A stretch of 29,877 nt of DNA from JBQTHI01 sp052390035 (GTDB taxonomy: Bacteria; Actinomycetota; Acidimicrobiia; Spongiisociales; ZC4RG35), in assembly GCA_052390035.1 (NCBI GenBank), contig JBQTHI010000113.1:1-29877 (forward strand). Direction: 5' to 3'. Below the pieces are notes generated by a model that saw only the letters and a list, made by a program, of their open reading frames with translations, was not told where the DNA came from and did not search any database. Positions 15,897-23,500 of this stretch are shown here, one piece after another; positions within the stretch are counted from its first letter, which is position 1; the number at the start of each line of letters is the position of its first letter. The position numbers and the translations under genes were made by a program.

Positions 15897-16537
15897 TCGT
15901 GGCGCCTGTGATTGTGGCAGTGGACGGACCGGGCGGAGCGGGCAAGTCGACGGTCAGCCGGCACCTGGCGAGTCGTCTGGGTTGGTTGCATCTCGACACC
16001 GGGGCCTTTTACCGGGCGGTGACCCTCGCCGTGCTGAGGGCAGACGTGGACCCGGCCGACTCGAAAACTGTTTTGGCCGTTGGGACTGTTGCCCGTCTTC
16101 GTCAGGAGCGGGGACTCACCTTTCTCGACGGGCAGGATGTCTCGGTCGAGATTCGATCCACCGCCGTCACGAGGGCGGTCTCCGGCGTGTCGGCTCATCG
16201 TGAGCTTCGCCGCATCATGGTGCGCCACCAGCGGCAATGGGTGGCCGGGCACCGGCGACCGGCGGTGGTGGAAGGCCGCGACATCGGCACGGTGGTCTTT
16301 CCCAACGCCCGGGTGAAGGTATGGCTGGTGGCGAGCGCCGCCGAGCGGGCCCGGCGGCGCGCCATCGAAACCGGCGACAACCGAGAGCAGGTGGCGGCCG
16401 ACCTGGCGAAGCGGGACAGATTTGACTCGTCTCGGCGGGTCTCGCCGCAGAAGCCCGCGGCCGACGCTATCCATATCGACACCACCAACCTGTCGATCGA
16501 TCGGGTGGTGGAGCGGATCGCGGTATTGCTCGGCTGA
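15893..16537 (+). CDS. cmk: Cytidylate kinase
   Basis: CMP/dCMP kinase (214 residues). The P-loop is in VDGPGGAGKSTVSRHLA near residue 11; LHLDTGAFYRAVTLA and the nucleotide-site VEGRDIGTVVFPNA near residue 125 are diagnostic, followed by the lid arginines and RRVSPQKPAADAIHIDTT. The GTG at 15893 overlaps the aroA stop; a second GTG at 15908 lies after a 15-base near-perfect tandem duplication (CCTGTGATyGTGGCr twice) covering the start. Either start keeps the P-loop. A cmk-der neighbourhood is common in actinobacteria. Confidence 0.94.
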   Translation: MIVAPVIVAVDGPGGAGKSTVSRHLASRLGWLHLDTGAFYRAVTLAVLRADVDPADSKTVLAVGTVARLRQERGLTFLDGQDVSVEIRSTAVTRAVSGVSAHRELRRIMVRHQRQWVAGHRRPAVVEGRDIGTVVFPNARVKVWLVASAAERARRRAIETGDNREQVAADLAKRDRFDSSRRVSPQKPAADAIHIDTTNLSIDRVVERIAVLLG

Positions 16538-16540
16538 CAC

Positions 16541-16611
16541 CCCCCCCTTCTGCCCGTTCTGGCGCGGCAAAACCGTGCCCTGACCCCATCCTGGCGCGCC
16601 AGAACAAAGGG
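16541..16611 (+). repeat. Dispersed palindromic repeat, copy 1 (cmk-ispH gap)
   Basis: An intergenic hairpin whose arms are GTTCTGGCGCG (16556 to 16566) and CGCGCCAGAAC (16595 to 16605), with a 28-base loop and flanking C-rich and G-rich runs. Aligned without gaps over 50 bases to the reverse complement of the element at 20522 to 20582, it is about two-thirds identical, and both share the loop core CGTGCCCyGrCyCCA. It may terminate the cmk transcript or be a REP-like mobile element; which is unknown. Confidence 0.65.
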
Positions 16612-16623
16612 TCGGCACCTGGT

Positions 16624-16629
16624 TAGCGT
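16624..16629 (+). promoter_or_regulatory. Possible -10 element (TAGCGT) for leaderless ispH
   Basis: TAGCGT matches TANNNT and ends 8 bases before the ispH ATG, just downstream of the palindromic repeat. No Shine-Dalgarno sequence precedes the ATG. Confidence 0.3.
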
Positions 16630-16637
16630 TCTGGGTA

Positions 16638-17681
16638 ATGGTCGACAGGGTGATAGTTGCCGAGCCGAGAGGTTTTTGCGCCGGGGTGGAGATGGCCATC
16701 AAGGCCCTTACCTGGATGGTGCGCATCTTTGAGCCGCCCGTCTATTGCTATCACCAGATCGTGCACAACGAGTGGGTGGTAGCCGCCTTCGAAAGGGTCG
16801 GCGTGATTTTCGTTGACGACATCGGGGCGGTCCCGGAGGGGGCGCCGGTGATGTTGTCCGCCCATGGATCCGCTCCGGAGGTAGTGGCGGCGGCATCGGC
16901 CCGGGCCGCGGTCGTCATCGATGCGGTTTGTCCGCTCGTGACCAAGGTGCATCATGAGGTGAAGAAGATGGTCGCCTCCGGATTCGAGATCATCTATATC
17001 GGCCATCGTGGCCACGATGAGGCGGTCGGCACCCTGGCCGAAGCGCCCGAGAACCTGACCCTGGTGGAGCCAGAGGAGGGGTTATCCAGCTTCTCTCCGC
17101 GGGACCCTGAGAAGGTGGCTCTACTTGCCCAAACCACCTTGGGCGCTTACGAGTGGCGTGATTCCTTGGACGAGGCCAAAGGGCGCTTTCCCAGCCTGGT
17201 CACCTCCCGCAAGAGCGACCTCTGCTACGCCACGACCAACCGCCAGGCGGCGGTCGAAGACCTGACCAAAAACTCCCAGCTGATTCTGGTGGTCGGTTCG
17301 GAGAGCTCGTCGAACACCCAGGCGTTGGTGCGAGTGGCGCGAAAGAATGGAGTCACGGCGCACCGGATCGACTCGGCCGCCGACATCAACCCGGCCTGGC
17401 TCGAAGACGTGACGGTCGTCGGCCTCACTGCCGGGGCGTCGGCGCCCGATCACCTCGTGACGGAGGTGATCGACCGGGTGGCGCCCCGCCTGGGCTTCGA
17501 GCTTCTCTCGGTCACCGACGAAGAGGAATATTTTCCGTTGCCCCCCCAACTTCGATCGTTCGTGACCACCCTCCAGGCGCTGGTCGAAGGCGGCTTCAGT
17601 GCTCGCAGCCCCGAGGCGGGGCCCCTGGAACGCGACCGGGACTGGAACGCCACCGAAGCGCTCTCTTTGATCTCCATGTAG
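16638..17681 (+). CDS. ispH: 4-hydroxy-3-methylbut-2-enyl diphosphate reductase
   Basis: IspH (LytB), the last enzyme of the MEP isoprenoid pathway, an iron-sulfur reductase making IPP and DMAPP. The protein is 347 residues and carries the three cluster cysteines: Cys14 in PRGFCAGVEMAI, Cys98 in DAVCPLVTKVH, and Cys196 in DLCYATTNRQ. The conserved histidines are in HQIVHNEWV and GHRGHDEAVGT, and VVGSESSSNT and AGASAPDHLV bind substrate. The long C-terminal tail after SVTDEEEYFPLP is probably an actinobacterial extension. The gene ends with TAG directly followed by the der ATG. Confidence 0.96.
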   Translation: MVDRVIVAEPRGFCAGVEMAIKALTWMVRIFEPPVYCYHQIVHNEWVVAAFERVGVIFVDDIGAVPEGAPVMLSAHGSAPEVVAAASARAAVVIDAVCPLVTKVHHEVKKMVASGFEIIYIGHRGHDEAVGTLAEAPENLTLVEPEEGLSSFSPRDPEKVALLAQTTLGAYEWRDSLDEAKGRFPSLVTSRKSDLCYATTNRQAAVEDLTKNSQLILVVGSESSSNTQALVRVARKNGVTAHRIDSAADINPAWLEDVTVVGLTAGASAPDHLVTEVIDRVAPRLGFELLSVTDEEEYFPLPPQLRSFVTTLQALVEGGFSARSPEAGPLERDRDWNATEALSLISM

Positions 17682-18998
17682 ATGACCGGCCGGCTACCGA
17701 TCGTGGCCGTCGTCGGGCGACCGAATGTCGGCAAGTCGAGCCTCGTCAACCGCATCATCGGCCGCAGACACGCCGTGGTCGAGGAGATGCCGGGGGTTAC
17801 CCGAGATCGCCGGTACTTTGATGCCGACTGGTCTGGACGGCTGTTCGCGGTCGTCGACACGGGGGGATGGGAAAGGCAGCCGGTAGACCGAATCTCCGCG
17901 TCGATCCGAGCCCAGGCGGAAGCCGCCCTTACCGGGGCAGACGTAGTTTTGTTCGTCGTGGATGCCCACACCGGCGTCACCGACGACGATCTGGGGGTGA
18001 TAAGGCTGCTCCGCAACGGCTCGGTCCCGGTGATCTTGGTTGCCAACAAGGTTGATGATCTGGTTCACGAATCGGCTATCGCCGAGTTGTGGGGGGTCGG
18101 GCTGGGGGAGCCGTCGGCGATCTCGGCCCTTCATGGTCGGGGGGTTGGTGACTTACTCGACCGAGTCGTGGCGGCCCTGCCAACAGAAGAGCCCCTCGCC
18201 GCGGATCATGACCTTCCCCGGCTCGCCCTCATCGGCCGGCCCAACGTCGGCAAGTCGACGTTGCTCAACCGACTGGTGGGTGAAGACCGGGTGATCGTCT
18301 CGGCCGCCCCTGGTACTACCCGCGACCCGATCGATGTGGAGACCGAGATCGACGGTGAGCGTTACGTGATTATCGACACGGCTGGTATTCGTCGCCGCCC
18401 CCAGATCACCGAAGCGGCGGATTTGTATGCGGTTGACCGAGCGAAACGGGTCCTGGCCACCGCCGATGCGGCGGTAATCCTGATCGACGGGATCGAAGGG
18501 GCTACCCAGCAGGACCAGCGGATTGTCGATGAAGCGGTCGAGGCGGGGGTGTCGATCGTGATACTCCTCAACAAGTGGGATAGGGCCCAAAGCGCCGACG
18601 AACGCCAAGAGGCCACGATCAGTGCCGGCGACCGCCTCGGTTTTGTGCCGTGGGCGCCGGTGATGCGTGGCTCGGCCTTGACCGGGGCGAGGCTCCATCG
18701 CTTGGGAAAGCTCATCCAGGCGGGGCTCGAATCCCGCCGGCGCCGGATCAGCACCGGTGAGCTCAACCGGATGGTGCAAAAGTGGACGGCGGCGCATCCG
18801 CCTCCGATCCGGAAAGGGAAGCGACCACGAATCCAGTATGCCGTGCAGGCCTCGGTCGAACCGCCGACGGTGGTTCTCTTTGTGTCGGGAGGCGAGCTCT
18901 CCGAGGACTACCTCCGCTTCATTGAGAATCGTCTCCGGGAAACAGTCGACTTCACCGGAACCCCCATCAGGATCGTGACGAGAGCTCCCAAAAGATAA
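17682..18998 (+). CDS. der: Ribosome biogenesis GTPase Der (EngA)
   Basis: Double-GTPase ribosome assembly factor for the 50S subunit (438 residues). The first G domain starts VAVVGRPNVGKSSLVNRI with DTGGW and NKVDD; the second starts LALIGRPNVGKSTLLNRL near residue 185 with DTAGIRRR and LNKWD. The C-terminal KH-like domain follows from about residue 350. Start and length are normal. The ATG directly abuts the ispH stop and the TAA directly abuts the next small gene's ATG, so the three are probably cotranscribed. Confidence 0.97.
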   Translation: MTGRLPIVAVVGRPNVGKSSLVNRIIGRRHAVVEEMPGVTRDRRYFDADWSGRLFAVVDTGGWERQPVDRISASIRAQAEAALTGADVVLFVVDAHTGVTDDDLGVIRLLRNGSVPVILVANKVDDLVHESAIAELWGVGLGEPSAISALHGRGVGDLLDRVVAALPTEEPLAADHDLPRLALIGRPNVGKSTLLNRLVGEDRVIVSAAPGTTRDPIDVETEIDGERYVIIDTAGIRRRPQITEAADLYAVDRAKRVLATADAAVILIDGIEGATQQDQRIVDEAVEAGVSIVILLNKWDRAQSADERQEATISAGDRLGFVPWAPVMRGSALTGARLHRLGKLIQAGLESRRRRISTGELNRMVQKWTAAHPPPIRKGKRPRIQYAVQASVEPPTVVLFVSGGELSEDYLRFIENRLRETVDFTGTPIRIVTRAPKR

Positions 18999-19148
18999 AT
19001 GAAGAGCGACCCATTCCTCCCTGAGGAAGACTCGCCGGCTCCCGAACCGTCACCGTGGGGATTTCGGATAACCGTTGCGGCGGTCGTCATATACCTGCTC
19101 TACCGGCTGGGACAGGGGATCGGCTGGCTGATCCAGCGTGTGGGCTAG
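18999..19148 (+). CDS. Small single-pass membrane protein after der
   Basis: A 49-residue protein beginning MKSDPFLPEEDSPAPEP, whose ATG directly follows the der stop codon. The first 19 residues are acidic and proline-rich; residues 22 to 45 form one hydrophobic segment (ITVAAVVIYLLYRLGQGIG), followed by a short basic end. It has no recognisable domain. Translational coupling to der and a sensible soluble-plus-membrane composition argue it is a real gene, possibly a membrane-anchored partner; function unknown. Confidence 0.6.
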   Translation: MKSDPFLPEEDSPAPEPSPWGFRITVAAVVIYLLYRLGQGIGWLIQRVG

Positions 19149-19157
19149 GCAGAGATC

Positions 19158-19171
19158 GAGCCGAACGGCTC
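19158..19171 (+). terminator. Weak hairpin after the der operon
   Basis: GAGCC-GAAC-GGCTC forms a five base-pair stem shortly after the stop of the small membrane gene, with CTTTGCG after it and no real U-tract. It could mark the end of the housekeeping operon. Confidence 0.3.
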
Positions 19172-19248
19172 TGATCCCTTTGCGTTCCGTAGGGCTGGTG
19201 ATGGAGGGTTTACTTGCGTCCAGAGAGGGCGCGGGAGCTGGAGGACAT

Positions 19249-19641
19249 ATGAGAAGAATTTCGATCGCGCTTGCGTTGGCGGTGGCGTTGCTGGTGTTCG
19301 CACTGCCAGCGACCGCAACCGTTCACGAGATCACCGGCATGTTCTGCGCCGGTGAGCACGCCATCCTCGCCCCTCCTGGGCTAACGGGCGGGTCCAAGGC
19401 AGACAACTTCGCCAAACCGCTGATCGCAACAGGGTTCATCGAGTCGGTGGCGCCCTATGCCGGAGATGGGGTGAATGGGCCGGGTGTGCTGATCAGTTTT
19501 GATTTCGACCACCCAGCCTCCAAGCTGGCGCCGCACCCAACCCTTGCCACTTTCTTCTTCGGCGATGGAACGTACATCACAGCGTTTGTGTTGGATGCGA
19601 ACCATGGCTTCGCCAACTGCGTTCAGCTTCGCAACGCCTGA
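19249..19641 (+). CDS. Secreted hypothetical protein
   Basis: A 130-residue protein with a clear Sec signal peptide: basic MRRIS, a hydrophobic core ALALAVALLVFAL, and a likely cleavage site after PATA near residue 23. The mature part (VHEITGMFCAGEHAIL onward) has two cysteines, one in MFCAG and one in FANCVQL near the end, possibly a disulfide, and a Gly/Phe/Asp-rich middle. No lipobox is present. A GGAGG ribosome binding site lies 5 bases before the ATG. I recognise similarity only to unannotated secreted proteins in related organisms, from memory. It forms its own unit with a strong terminator behind it. Confidence 0.75.
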   Translation: MRRISIALALAVALLVFALPATATVHEITGMFCAGEHAILAPPGLTGGSKADNFAKPLIATGFIESVAPYAGDGVNGPGVLISFDFDHPASKLAPHPTLATFFFGDGTYITAFVLDANHGFANCVQLRNA

Positions 19642-19662
19642 GAGCAGGCCACACGTCAAGTT

Positions 19663-19690
19663 GAAACCCCCGGGATATCCCGGGGGTTTC
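19663..19690 (+). terminator. Strong palindromic terminator
   Basis: A perfect 28-base inverted repeat: 12-base arms GAAACCCCCGGG and CCCGGGGGTTTC around ATAT, 21 bases after the secreted-protein stop. The T-rich arm end gives it a partial U-tract; symmetrical, so it could act in both directions. Confidence 0.75.
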
Positions 19691-19824
19691 CCGCGTCTGG
19701 GGAGGGCAATGGATTTGGCTTCACCGGCCGCGTCGAGGTCAGTTCTTGGCGGGCTCCGACGGAACTGATTGGTGTGGGTGAGCGGATCGACTATGAGCGC
19801 TGGTATCCGGAGGTGCCGGCGGTG

Positions 19825-20013
19825 ATGGACACACGGCAGCTGGCGGAGCTGTTGGATACCAACGAACAGATCATCCGGGCCCGCGTCCGAGAGGGGATCC
19901 TTCCCGCTCATCGTCAGCCGGGCGGCCGCAAGTTCACGTTTCTCCGCCACGAGACCTTCGACTGGTTGATCTCCAACCGGTACAACCCGGAAGCCGACGA
20001 TGAGACCTCTTGA
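19825..20013 (+). CDS. Excisionase/MerR-type helix-turn-helix protein
   Basis: A 62-residue DNA-binding protein: MDTRQLAELLDTNEQIIRAR is the helix-turn-helix, followed by the GRKFTFLRHETFDWLIS wing, the pattern of HTH_17 'excisionase family' domains. ATG 19825 has a GGAGG 11 bases upstream; a GTG at 19774 in the same frame would add 17 residues and is an alternative. Such proteins serve as recombination directionality factors or as regulators of toxin-antitoxin and plasmid genes. Its neighbours here are gene fragments, so its original partner may be lost. The stop lies in a small hairpin (ACCTCTT and AAGAGGT, 20005 to 20026). Confidence 0.72.
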   Translation: MDTRQLAELLDTNEQIIRARVREGILPAHRQPGGRKFTFLRHETFDWLISNRYNPEADDETS

Positions 20014-20070
20014 AACCATAAGAGGTTGGGGTACACCCCCTTTCCGACTATCAGAGCCGCGTCTCGAATT

Positions 20071-20206
20071 CGCTGGTGACATGGTGGGCGGGTTTTGCTC
20101 AGACCACTGGAGGAGGTCGTCATCACCCGTGACGATGATGTCGGCGTCGCGCGCCCTGGCTGGTGGCGGCAGACACCAAGACGTTTGCGTCCAACACGAC
20201 ACGCAT
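20071..20206 (-). pseudogene. Collapsed PIN-domain toxin remnant
   Basis: Reading the minus strand from ATG 20206 gives MRVVLDANVLVSA, the N-terminal PIN motif with the first catalytic Asp. Within about six codons the frame must shift to continue into ARDADIIVTGDDDLL, the C-terminal catalytic PIN motif. In an intact toxin (about 130 residues) these are separated by roughly 80 to 90 residues. The gene therefore appears to have lost its middle by an internal deletion that also broke the frame. It belonged to a VapC-like ribonuclease toxin family. Confidence 0.6.
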
Positions 20207-20314
20207 GGTCGACCCCCAGGCGTTGGCACGGCGGCGCCGGCGTCGCATCGTCGAGACCTCATCGGTGGCGATGCGTAACGCCTCTTCCTCCTCCAAATCC
20301 GAATTCGCCGACAC
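20207..20314 (-). pseudogene. Possible antitoxin C-terminal remnant
   Basis: Directly upstream of the PIN remnant on the same strand, a frame reads SANSDLEEEEALRIATDEV followed by an arginine run. Position, size and composition resemble the tail of a type II antitoxin gene, but no complete DNA-binding domain is present and the frame runs into the PIN ATG without a stop. Low confidence. Confidence 0.25.
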
Positions 20315-20390
20315 AGCGCCATAAGTGCCGTTCGTGAAACTCGCACCTGATCAAGGGCACCTGGCCACCGTGGTCCGAAAGCGCACGGAG

Positions 20391-20508
20391 TCGCCCATCG
20401 TGATCGGGAGGGGCAAGAAGCTCTTTCGCGATGCCGAGACCAGGGCCCTGCGGTTGGTCGACTCGAAGCCGACCCCGACCGGCTGCGTGGTCCTGACCTA
20501 CCAGCCCA
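20391..20508 (+). pseudogene. C-terminal fragment of a DHFR/RibD_C family protein
   Basis: The plus-strand frame reads SPIVIGRGKKLFRDAETRAL and then LRLVDSKPTPTGCVVLTYQP, matching the C-terminal strand-helix-strand end of dihydrofolate reductase-family (RibD C-terminal domain) proteins, where VxGxGKxLF and STGVVxxTYxP are conserved. The catalytic N-terminal part is absent upstream and the frame continues into the palindromic repeat, so this is a remnant. Confidence 0.6.
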
Positions 20509-23500
20509 TCCGGTGGCTTCTCCCCCCTTCTGGCGCGGAGATTTGGAGCCGGGGCACGTTATCTCCGCGCCAAAAGGGAGGGATCTCGCCGCTAATGATG
20601 TCCGCCCTGAGCCGTTCCAACTCGGGGACCAGGTCGTCGAGGAAGCCGCCGCTGGTCGCATAGCCCACAGCGCCTGCTGCCAAGTCGAGCAGGTGAATGC
20701 CGGGCTCAAGACGGCCACGGGCGAAGTCGGTCACCGCCAGATACGCGGCATCCTCCCAGGGCAAGAGGACCGACGTGAGGATGTGGGGCCTCTCTTCCAA
20801 CTCGGCGAAGTGGTACTGGTCATAGTCGACACCGATCATCCAGAGGTGACGCCCGAGCTCCTGGCTGACTTTGCGGGCAGCGGCCGCCACGCCCCACCCA
20901 GCCTCGCCGGCGGCGTGGAAGACGATGTCGACCCCTCCCCGATAGAGCCCGGCCGATCTGAACTCGCCGAGGGCCGGACTCGACCAACCGCTGTAGTCAG
21001 GCGGAACGCTGAGGAAAATCGGCTCGATCTCCACCGTCGGGTCGACATGACGGGCACCGGCTTCAAAACCGGCCAGGAACGTACGGATGAACGGATCATC
21101 AACTCCTCCGACAAAGCCGAGCCTTCTCGCCGCGCTGCGGAGAGCTGCGGCGGCCCCAACCAAGAAGGACCCCTGCTCACGGGCAAACACGTAATAGGTC
21201 ACGTTCTCACACTCGGGGTGAAGGTCTTCCACCAACGCGAACCTTGTTTCGGGAAATCGGCTGCCAACATCGCACGGATCGGCTTTGTCGTTCGGTGTCA
21301 GCGCAGTGAGGACTAGCCCGGCTCCGCGTGCGGCATTGCGTTCCAGCTCCTCGGCCAGATTGAGAGGGATGACTTTCTCGGAGGTCAGCCCCAACTCGGT
21401 GACTGCCCGATCGAATCCTTGCTCGACCATGAGGTGCAAGGGACTGAGCGGCACGTGCCCGGGCCACAACAGGACCGCTTCCGGCGGCCCGGCGAACGTA
21501 CCCCGGGCGACCCGCTCGAGCGCAAGTTCCCGTTCCTGGCGGGCTTTCTCGTGTGCCTCGTGAATCCGTTTCAGGTCAAGGGAGGCGTCCAGGTATTGGC
21601 GTTGGCTAGTGGTGAGGCGGAGGGTGGTTTCTTGGCTCCAAATCCCATATTGGGCGAGCCGGCCACCGGAGAGCAGATAGTCGGGGTCGCGACCTGTTTC
21701 CTCCCATTCGGCCACCGCCAAGTTGAGAGCCTCGTAGCGGAGGAGGTCCTGGCGGTGGCCCTCGATTGAAGCCGCCAGACGGGGCCACTCCCGCAGCAAC
21801 GCCTCATGGGCGACTTCGACGATGGCCACCCCCGAGGTCAGGTCCCGGTCGAGAGTGATCAGACGGTTGGCGCTGAACACCTCCAACACCCGGCCAAGCG
21901 CCACCGGATCCATCTCCAAACCCAACAGCTCCGACACCGCCAGTCGCCGCCGTCCAAGGTCGGCGCCGTGGCCGAGCCGCACCAGCCGCAACAGCAACTG
22001 CAAGGCGGCCTCCTGCTCCACCGCAGATAGGCTTTGGAAGGCGTGTTCGGATCGGCCGGCCAGGGCACCCTTCAAAGCCCCCGCCCGCCGGTAGGCATCC
22101 AAACCCAGAATCGCGCCCTCCCGCAGCTCGAAGGTCTCGGTCAAGGCATACTGGAGAAGCGGCAATGCCCCCGGCTGGTCGGCCATCTCCGCCACCAGCT
22201 CGGCCAGCAGTGCCGGATCCACCTCCACCCCCACCCGGCCGGCCGGGTTCACCACTGCCGCCTCCAACTCGCTCGGGCTGAGCGGAAGCAGGGTGACCAG
22301 CGAATTGACGAACATTTTTGCAAAACCGGGGTGGAGGAGGGGCCGGTCGTAGAAGTCGGCCCGGAGGGCCACCACCACCGACACCCGCCGCCTCGGGTCG
22401 GCCAAGGCCGTGACCAGAGTGTCCAAAAACCGGCGGCGGTCCTCCTCGCCGGGGAGGGCGAACAGCTCCTCAAACTGATCGACCACCAGGAGCAGGCGGC
22501 CGCCCTCCGAAGAGAGGACTTTGGGGACTGCTGCCAGCAGGGCGGTATCGCCCTCACCTAGGGCGATGCGCTGCCCACCCGGCGCCACCCGGTGGAGAGC
22601 TGTCTCCAACTCGTCGAAGGGACGCAGGCCCGGCATCATCTGCGCCACCACCCACCCGGAGCCGCCCGCCCGGAGCGCCGGAACCAACCCGGCTCGTACT
22701 AGGGACGACTTCCCACACCCCGACGGCCCGGTCACCACCAAAAGCCGCTGCCCCTCACCCAATCGCCGTGCCAGGTCGGCCACCAGCGGGCCCCTTCCGA
22801 AATAGTCTTCTGCGTCGGCCTCACCGAAGGGCCGCAGTCCCTTGTAAGGGTTGCGGACGACCCCGCCAGACACGGCCCGCTCGCGAGCAGGCAAGGATCC
22901 CGGGAGGGATGGATCCTGGAGCAGGATCTGCTCCTCCACCAGTTGCAACTGCCGGGAAGGGGCGATGCCCAACTCCTCACCAAGCAGCCTTCGATAGGTC
23001 TGGAAGGAACGCAGCGCGTCGGCTTGCCGGCCTGCGGAGTACAAAGCCAGCATGTGGAGACGGCGAGGCTCCTCGGCCAACGGATTCCGGCCGATCAGCT
23101 CTTCCAGATGCGGGATCAACAGGCGGCCCCTCCCCAAGTCCAGCTCGACGCGGGCCAGTTCCTCGATCGCCAGCCGCCGCCGCTCCTCCAGACGGCGGAT
23201 GTCGCTTTGGGCGAACTGCTCGTAGACGAACTCGGAAAGGGCCGGACCCCTCCACAACTCGAGTGCCGCACGCAACCGATCGGCCCCGGCCGAAAGACGG
23301 CCCTCAGCAATTGCGGCCAACGCCGCATCCACTCCCAGCTCGAAGCGGCAGGCGTCCACACAGTCAGGATCTGCATCCAACAGGTAACCGGGCGGCTTGG
23401 TGAGGATGGTGGCTCCGTTCGGACCCAACACCTTGCGCAGGTCCGAGACATAGATCTGCACCGAATGTGCGGCGGTGCGAGGAGCCCCTTCACCCCACAC

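Noticed and set aside
19381..20718. Long minus-strand open frame of 445 codons covering the secreted gene, terminator and remnants
   Set aside because: It runs antisense through a well-supported signal-peptide gene, a perfect terminator and the HTH gene; only a short stretch (ARDADIIVTGDDDLL) resembles a protein family, and this belongs to the broken PIN gene.
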